A model generated the notes under the pieces. It was not told the DNA's origin and made no database searches. It saw only the letters and a list, made by a program, of their open reading frames with translations. Below, in pieces: positions 61,597 to 64,000 of a stretch of DNA of 64,000 nt. Within the stretch, counting starts at the first letter, position 1, and each line of letters starts with the position of its first letter. Both the position numbers and the translations under genes were made by a program. Location of the stretch: positions 1-64,000 of the forward strand of contig JAJQIB010000026.1 of the NCBI GenBank assembly GCA_021199375.1, in the 5' to 3' direction. This stretch comes from Ruminococcus sp. (GTDB lineage: Bacteria > Bacillota > Clostridia > Oscillospirales > Ruminococcaceae).

Positions 61597-61629
61597 AAAA
61601 AAAGAATTTAAAAAGCAAGGAGAAAAATC

Positions 61630-62598
61630 ATGTCTAACGAATTAACACAGGATCAGCGTGAGGTTCTGGAAATCTGTCACCGTGTTATAGGTGAAATAAA
61701 AAAGGTCATCATCGGCAAGGATGAGGTAATAATAAAGGTTCTGCTGTCTATTTTAGCCGGCGGTCACGTGCTTATCGAGGATATTCCCGGTGTGGGAAAA
61801 ACCACCCTCGCACTCGCACTCTCAAGGTCGCTTTCGCTCGACTATAATCGCGTTCAGTTCACCCCCGATGTTCTTCCGACCGACATTACAGGCTATATGT
61901 CGCTTAATCGCGCAACAAACAAGTTTGAATATAAAAAGGGCGCAGCCATGACTAATCTGCTTTTAGCAGACGAAATCAACCGCACCTCCTCAAAAACACA
62001 ATCCGCTCTGCTAGAGGTCATGGAGGAGGGCAGAGTTACCGTCGATGGCGTAACCTACAAAACCCCCGACCCCTTTATCGTCATAGCTACACAAAACCCC
62101 ATAGGCTCTATAGGCACCCAGATGCTCCCCGAATCCCAGATGGATCGCTTTATCGTCTGCCTTACTATGGGCTACCCCTCACTCCAAAACGAAATCGACA
62201 TGCTAAAAAGCAAACACTCAGGTCTTAACGTAAATTCCATCAAGCCTGCTGCCACTGCCGAGCAGCTCTCCCACGCAATCTCCGTCACAGACCAAATCTA
62301 TGTCGCAGATCCCATCTTCGAGTACATCGCAAGGCTTGCCGACACCACAAGAAAGCATCCCTTTGTTCGTCTGGGACTTTCTCCTCGTGGCGCAATCTCG
62401 CTTCTTAAAATGACCAAGGCGACCGCCCTTCTAAATGGACGCAGCTTTGCCATTCCCGATGATGTTCTCTACACCTTCTATGACGTATGCACACACCGAA
62501 TCATCCTAAATTCTAAGGCTAAGATAAATAACATGACGGTTTCAGCTCTTCTAAAGGAAATAATCTCAGCCACACCTGTACCAAGCATTAAAGCGTAA
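61630..62598 (+). CDS. MoxR-family AAA+ ATPase
   Basis: Chaperone-like ATPase of the MoxR group, thought to activate partner complexes at the membrane. Walker A GVGKTTLALALSR near residue 56, Walker B LLADEINRTSSKTQSALLE near 118, sensor IATQNPIG near 157, and the C-terminal lid SPRGAISLLKMTKA. 322 aa, normal. First gene of the conserved moxR-DUF58-transglutaminase operon; AAGGAG precedes the start. Confidence 0.95.
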   Translation: MSNELTQDQREVLEICHRVIGEIKKVIIGKDEVIIKVLLSILAGGHVLIEDIPGVGKTTLALALSRSLSLDYNRVQFTPDVLPTDITGYMSLNRATNKFEYKKGAAMTNLLLADEINRTSSKTQSALLEVMEEGRVTVDGVTYKTPDPFIVIATQNPIGSIGTQMLPESQMDRFIVCLTMGYPSLQNEIDMLKSKHSGLNVNSIKPAATAEQLSHAISVTDQIYVADPIFEYIARLADTTRKHPFVRLGLSPRGAISLLKMTKATALLNGRSFAIPDDVLYTFYDVCTHRIILNSKAKINNMTVSALLKEIISATPVPSIKA

Positions 62599-62613
62599 GG
62601 AGCGATTTAATAA

Positions 62614-63804
62614 ATGATTTTCCTCTATCTCGTTTTAATCGTAATAGCAGTGCTGTTTTTCATCCTCTATGAGGGCGTCGCATCTCTTATTATCCTCTCC
62701 ATCGTCATAGTTTTTCCACTGCTTCTCTTTTTTATCAACTGCTTTCTTCAAAGCAAAATCACTGCCGCTCTTTCCTGCGGCACAAAAACCTGCAGCGCTA
62801 ACCAAAGCGTCACTCTTGATATCGAGCTAAAAAACCCAACGCCCATCCCCGTACTAAGCAGCGAAATTTCACTCACCTACACCATAAGCTCAACCGACAA
62901 AAAAGGCAAAATAAGCTTCAACACTCCAATCTTCTCTAACAGCACTCAGCATCTCACCACCACCCTTAGCTCCGAGCATTACGGCGTAGTAGCCTTTAAT
63001 ATTTCACGTGTCAAGCTTTACGATATACTAAAGCTTTTCCGTAATCGCCTCCCAAAAAAATCAATTCACTCTGACGTAAGCATTATTGTCATGCCTAATG
63101 TAGTCGAGCTTTCCAATCCCGTTTGCGACTACTCCGAAATAGGACTTGACAGCGATCTCTACTCCGACACAAAATCCGGAAGCGACCCATCTCAAATTTT
63201 CGATATACGTGATTACACCGATGGCGACAAAATGAGCCGAGTCCACTGGAAGCTTACCGCTAAGGAGGATAAGCTCATGGTTAAGGAATACTCCCGACCC
63301 ATCTGCGACTCCTTTCTAATCCTCCTCGATAGCTTCATCCCCCTCGAAAAGCTTGCTGACGCTGTAGATCTCTTCGACACAGGCACCTCCCTAGCTCTTT
63401 CCCTCTCAAATCGCCTGCTCTGGGCTAACTCACGTCATATTCTCGCCGTCTACTCCGAGGATAGCCACACGCTCAGCGAAGCCTCAGTCGATGACGAGCA
63501 GTCGCAAATCGATGCGCTCATAGCCCTTCTCACCGCTAAAAGAGCCACTGCACCCAATATGTCTGTTAAAGCCCTCTCAGCCGAGCATTCAAATCTAAAA
63601 TACGGACACCTCATTTTAATCTGCTCCTACGCCGACTCCGACACCATAAGCCTGCTTTCCTCAAGCGGACTCGCCTACCGATATTCCGTTTTGGTCTGCG
63701 GTGAAAAAACAACTGCTCTCACCTCACTAAGCACCTCAAATACCGAGGTTTACCTAATAGACAGCAAAAATTTAGAGCTGTCCCTAAGCGACCTAACCCT
63801 TTAA
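62614..63804 (+). CDS. DUF58 domain protein
   Basis: Membrane-anchored partner of MoxR ATPases. Two N-terminal hydrophobic segments (residues 1-45) are followed by an immunoglobulin-like region and the DUF58 core DIRDYTDGDKMSRVHWKLTA near residues 195-215, continuing into a von Willebrand-like fold (SFLILLDSFI). 396 aa. It lies 15 bp downstream of moxR. The pair is thought to act in envelope stress or maturation of exported proteins. Confidence 0.92.
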   Translation: MIFLYLVLIVIAVLFFILYEGVASLIILSIVIVFPLLLFFINCFLQSKITAALSCGTKTCSANQSVTLDIELKNPTPIPVLSSEISLTYTISSTDKKGKISFNTPIFSNSTQHLTTTLSSEHYGVVAFNISRVKLYDILKLFRNRLPKKSIHSDVSIIVMPNVVELSNPVCDYSEIGLDSDLYSDTKSGSDPSQIFDIRDYTDGDKMSRVHWKLTAKEDKLMVKEYSRPICDSFLILLDSFIPLEKLADAVDLFDTGTSLALSLSNRLLWANSRHILAVYSEDSHTLSEASVDDEQSQIDALIALLTAKRATAPNMSVKALSAEHSNLKYGHLILICSYADSDTISLLSSSGLAYRYSVLVCGEKTTALTSLSTSNTEVYLIDSKNLELSLSDLTL

Positions 63805-63816
63805 GGAGAACAAAAG

Positions 63817-64000
63817 ATGTCAGCTAAACAAAACAAGGCTCTGCGCTCAGGACAAATTCAATGCGAAAACGGCATTTCCTTTCGTTCAGACGTAGCCTTT
63901 ACAAGTGATAAAAATTCAAGCGGAATAGCCTGCGACCTCATGCGCCTTTTGATGACCTTTTTTTCATCACTAGGCGTAATTCTGATGATAGATAGCTTTC
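63817..64000 (+). CDS. Start of a third operon gene, probably a transglutaminase-like membrane protein (partial)
   Basis: Open frame from ATG 63817 (AAGGAG upstream) to the window end, 61 codons. A polar N-terminus of about 38 residues leads into a hydrophobic stretch (LMRLLMTFFSSLGVILMI). Position after moxR and DUF58 predicts a TgpA-type transglutaminase, but the diagnostic domain lies outside the window. Confidence 0.6.
   Translation, partial: MSAKQNKALRSGQIQCENGISFRSDVAFTSDKNSSGIACDLMRLLMTFFSSLGVILMIDSF

Overview
The window looks like a chromosomal segment of an anaerobic, AT-leaning Gram-positive bacterium of the class Clostridia, most likely of the Ruminococcaceae/Oscillospiraceae type. 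The support is a ylxM-ffh-rpsP-khpA cluster, single-chain glycyl-tRNA synthetase, AddA, a SpoIIM-like membrane protein, Rrf2 regulation of sulfur genes, lipoproteins with classical lipoboxes, and many near-perfect TTGACA-17-TATAAT promoters. This is inferred from gene content; no database search was possible.

Layout. 1-9570: two tandem type III-like restriction-modification pairs (Mod1-Res1, Mod2-Res2). Mod1 is cut by the window edge. Mod2 is damaged: it lacks an N-terminal region and carries a one-base frameshift. 9820-13630: a solute-binding lipoprotein, a LacI-family regulator and an aldo/keto reductase, all on the minus strand. 13860-17160: ylxM, ffh, rpsP and khpA, then a TauE/SafE transporter split into two half-genes. 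17155-21170 (minus): ruvX, ahcY, a DUF624 protein, a SpoIIM-like protein and proC. 21200-28100: a structured-RNA candidate, glyS, addA and a second solute-binding lipoprotein. 28145-30060: a lipoprotein and a trypsin-like protease gene with a broken start. 30318-37080: metG, tRNA-Arg(CCG), an iron alcohol dehydrogenase, a second copy of the structured-RNA candidate, asnB and a zinc-ribbon/SHOCT protein. 37317-44891 (plus): a cysteine desulfurase, then a six-gene tetrapyrrole operon (hemA, sirC-like, hemC, cobA-hemD, hemB, hemL). 44964-57826: a large sulfur-acquisition region. 57868-60399: birA-like, a cyclophilin lipoprotein and a DUF2798 membrane protein. 60400-61629: a repeat-rich locus with a candidate type I toxin. 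61630-64000: moxR, DUF58 and the start of a third gene.

The sulfur region is the functional centre. An ABC importer of the nitrate/sulfonate/taurine class and two arylsulfotransferase-family proteins lie on one strand. Facing them are a thioredoxin, a thioredoxin reductase and an Rrf2 regulator. An operon follows: metY, a siroheme sulfite-reductase-like protein, tusA, thioredoxin, a ThiS-like carrier, a ThiF/MoeB-like E1 and a JAMM protease. This is the gene set expected for protein-thiocarboxylate-dependent homocysteine synthesis. The carrier ends in Gly-Gly-Gly-Arg, so one residue would have to be removed before adenylation, which gives the JAMM protease a plausible job. The neighbouring tetrapyrrole operon can supply siroheme, and AhcY elsewhere in the window regenerates homocysteine. 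Four promoters in the region share a TATTGAC/TAGGAAT-type element that may be the Rrf2 operator.

The least described parts are non-coding. Two copies of an approximately 125-nt element fold alike with compensatory changes (21215-21340, 33819-33943). The 60.4-61.5 kb locus is an inverted duplication with two convergent consensus promoters, a 29-residue hydrophobic peptide gene whose stop codon lies in the opposing transcript's terminator, and three copies of a second covarying structured repeat.
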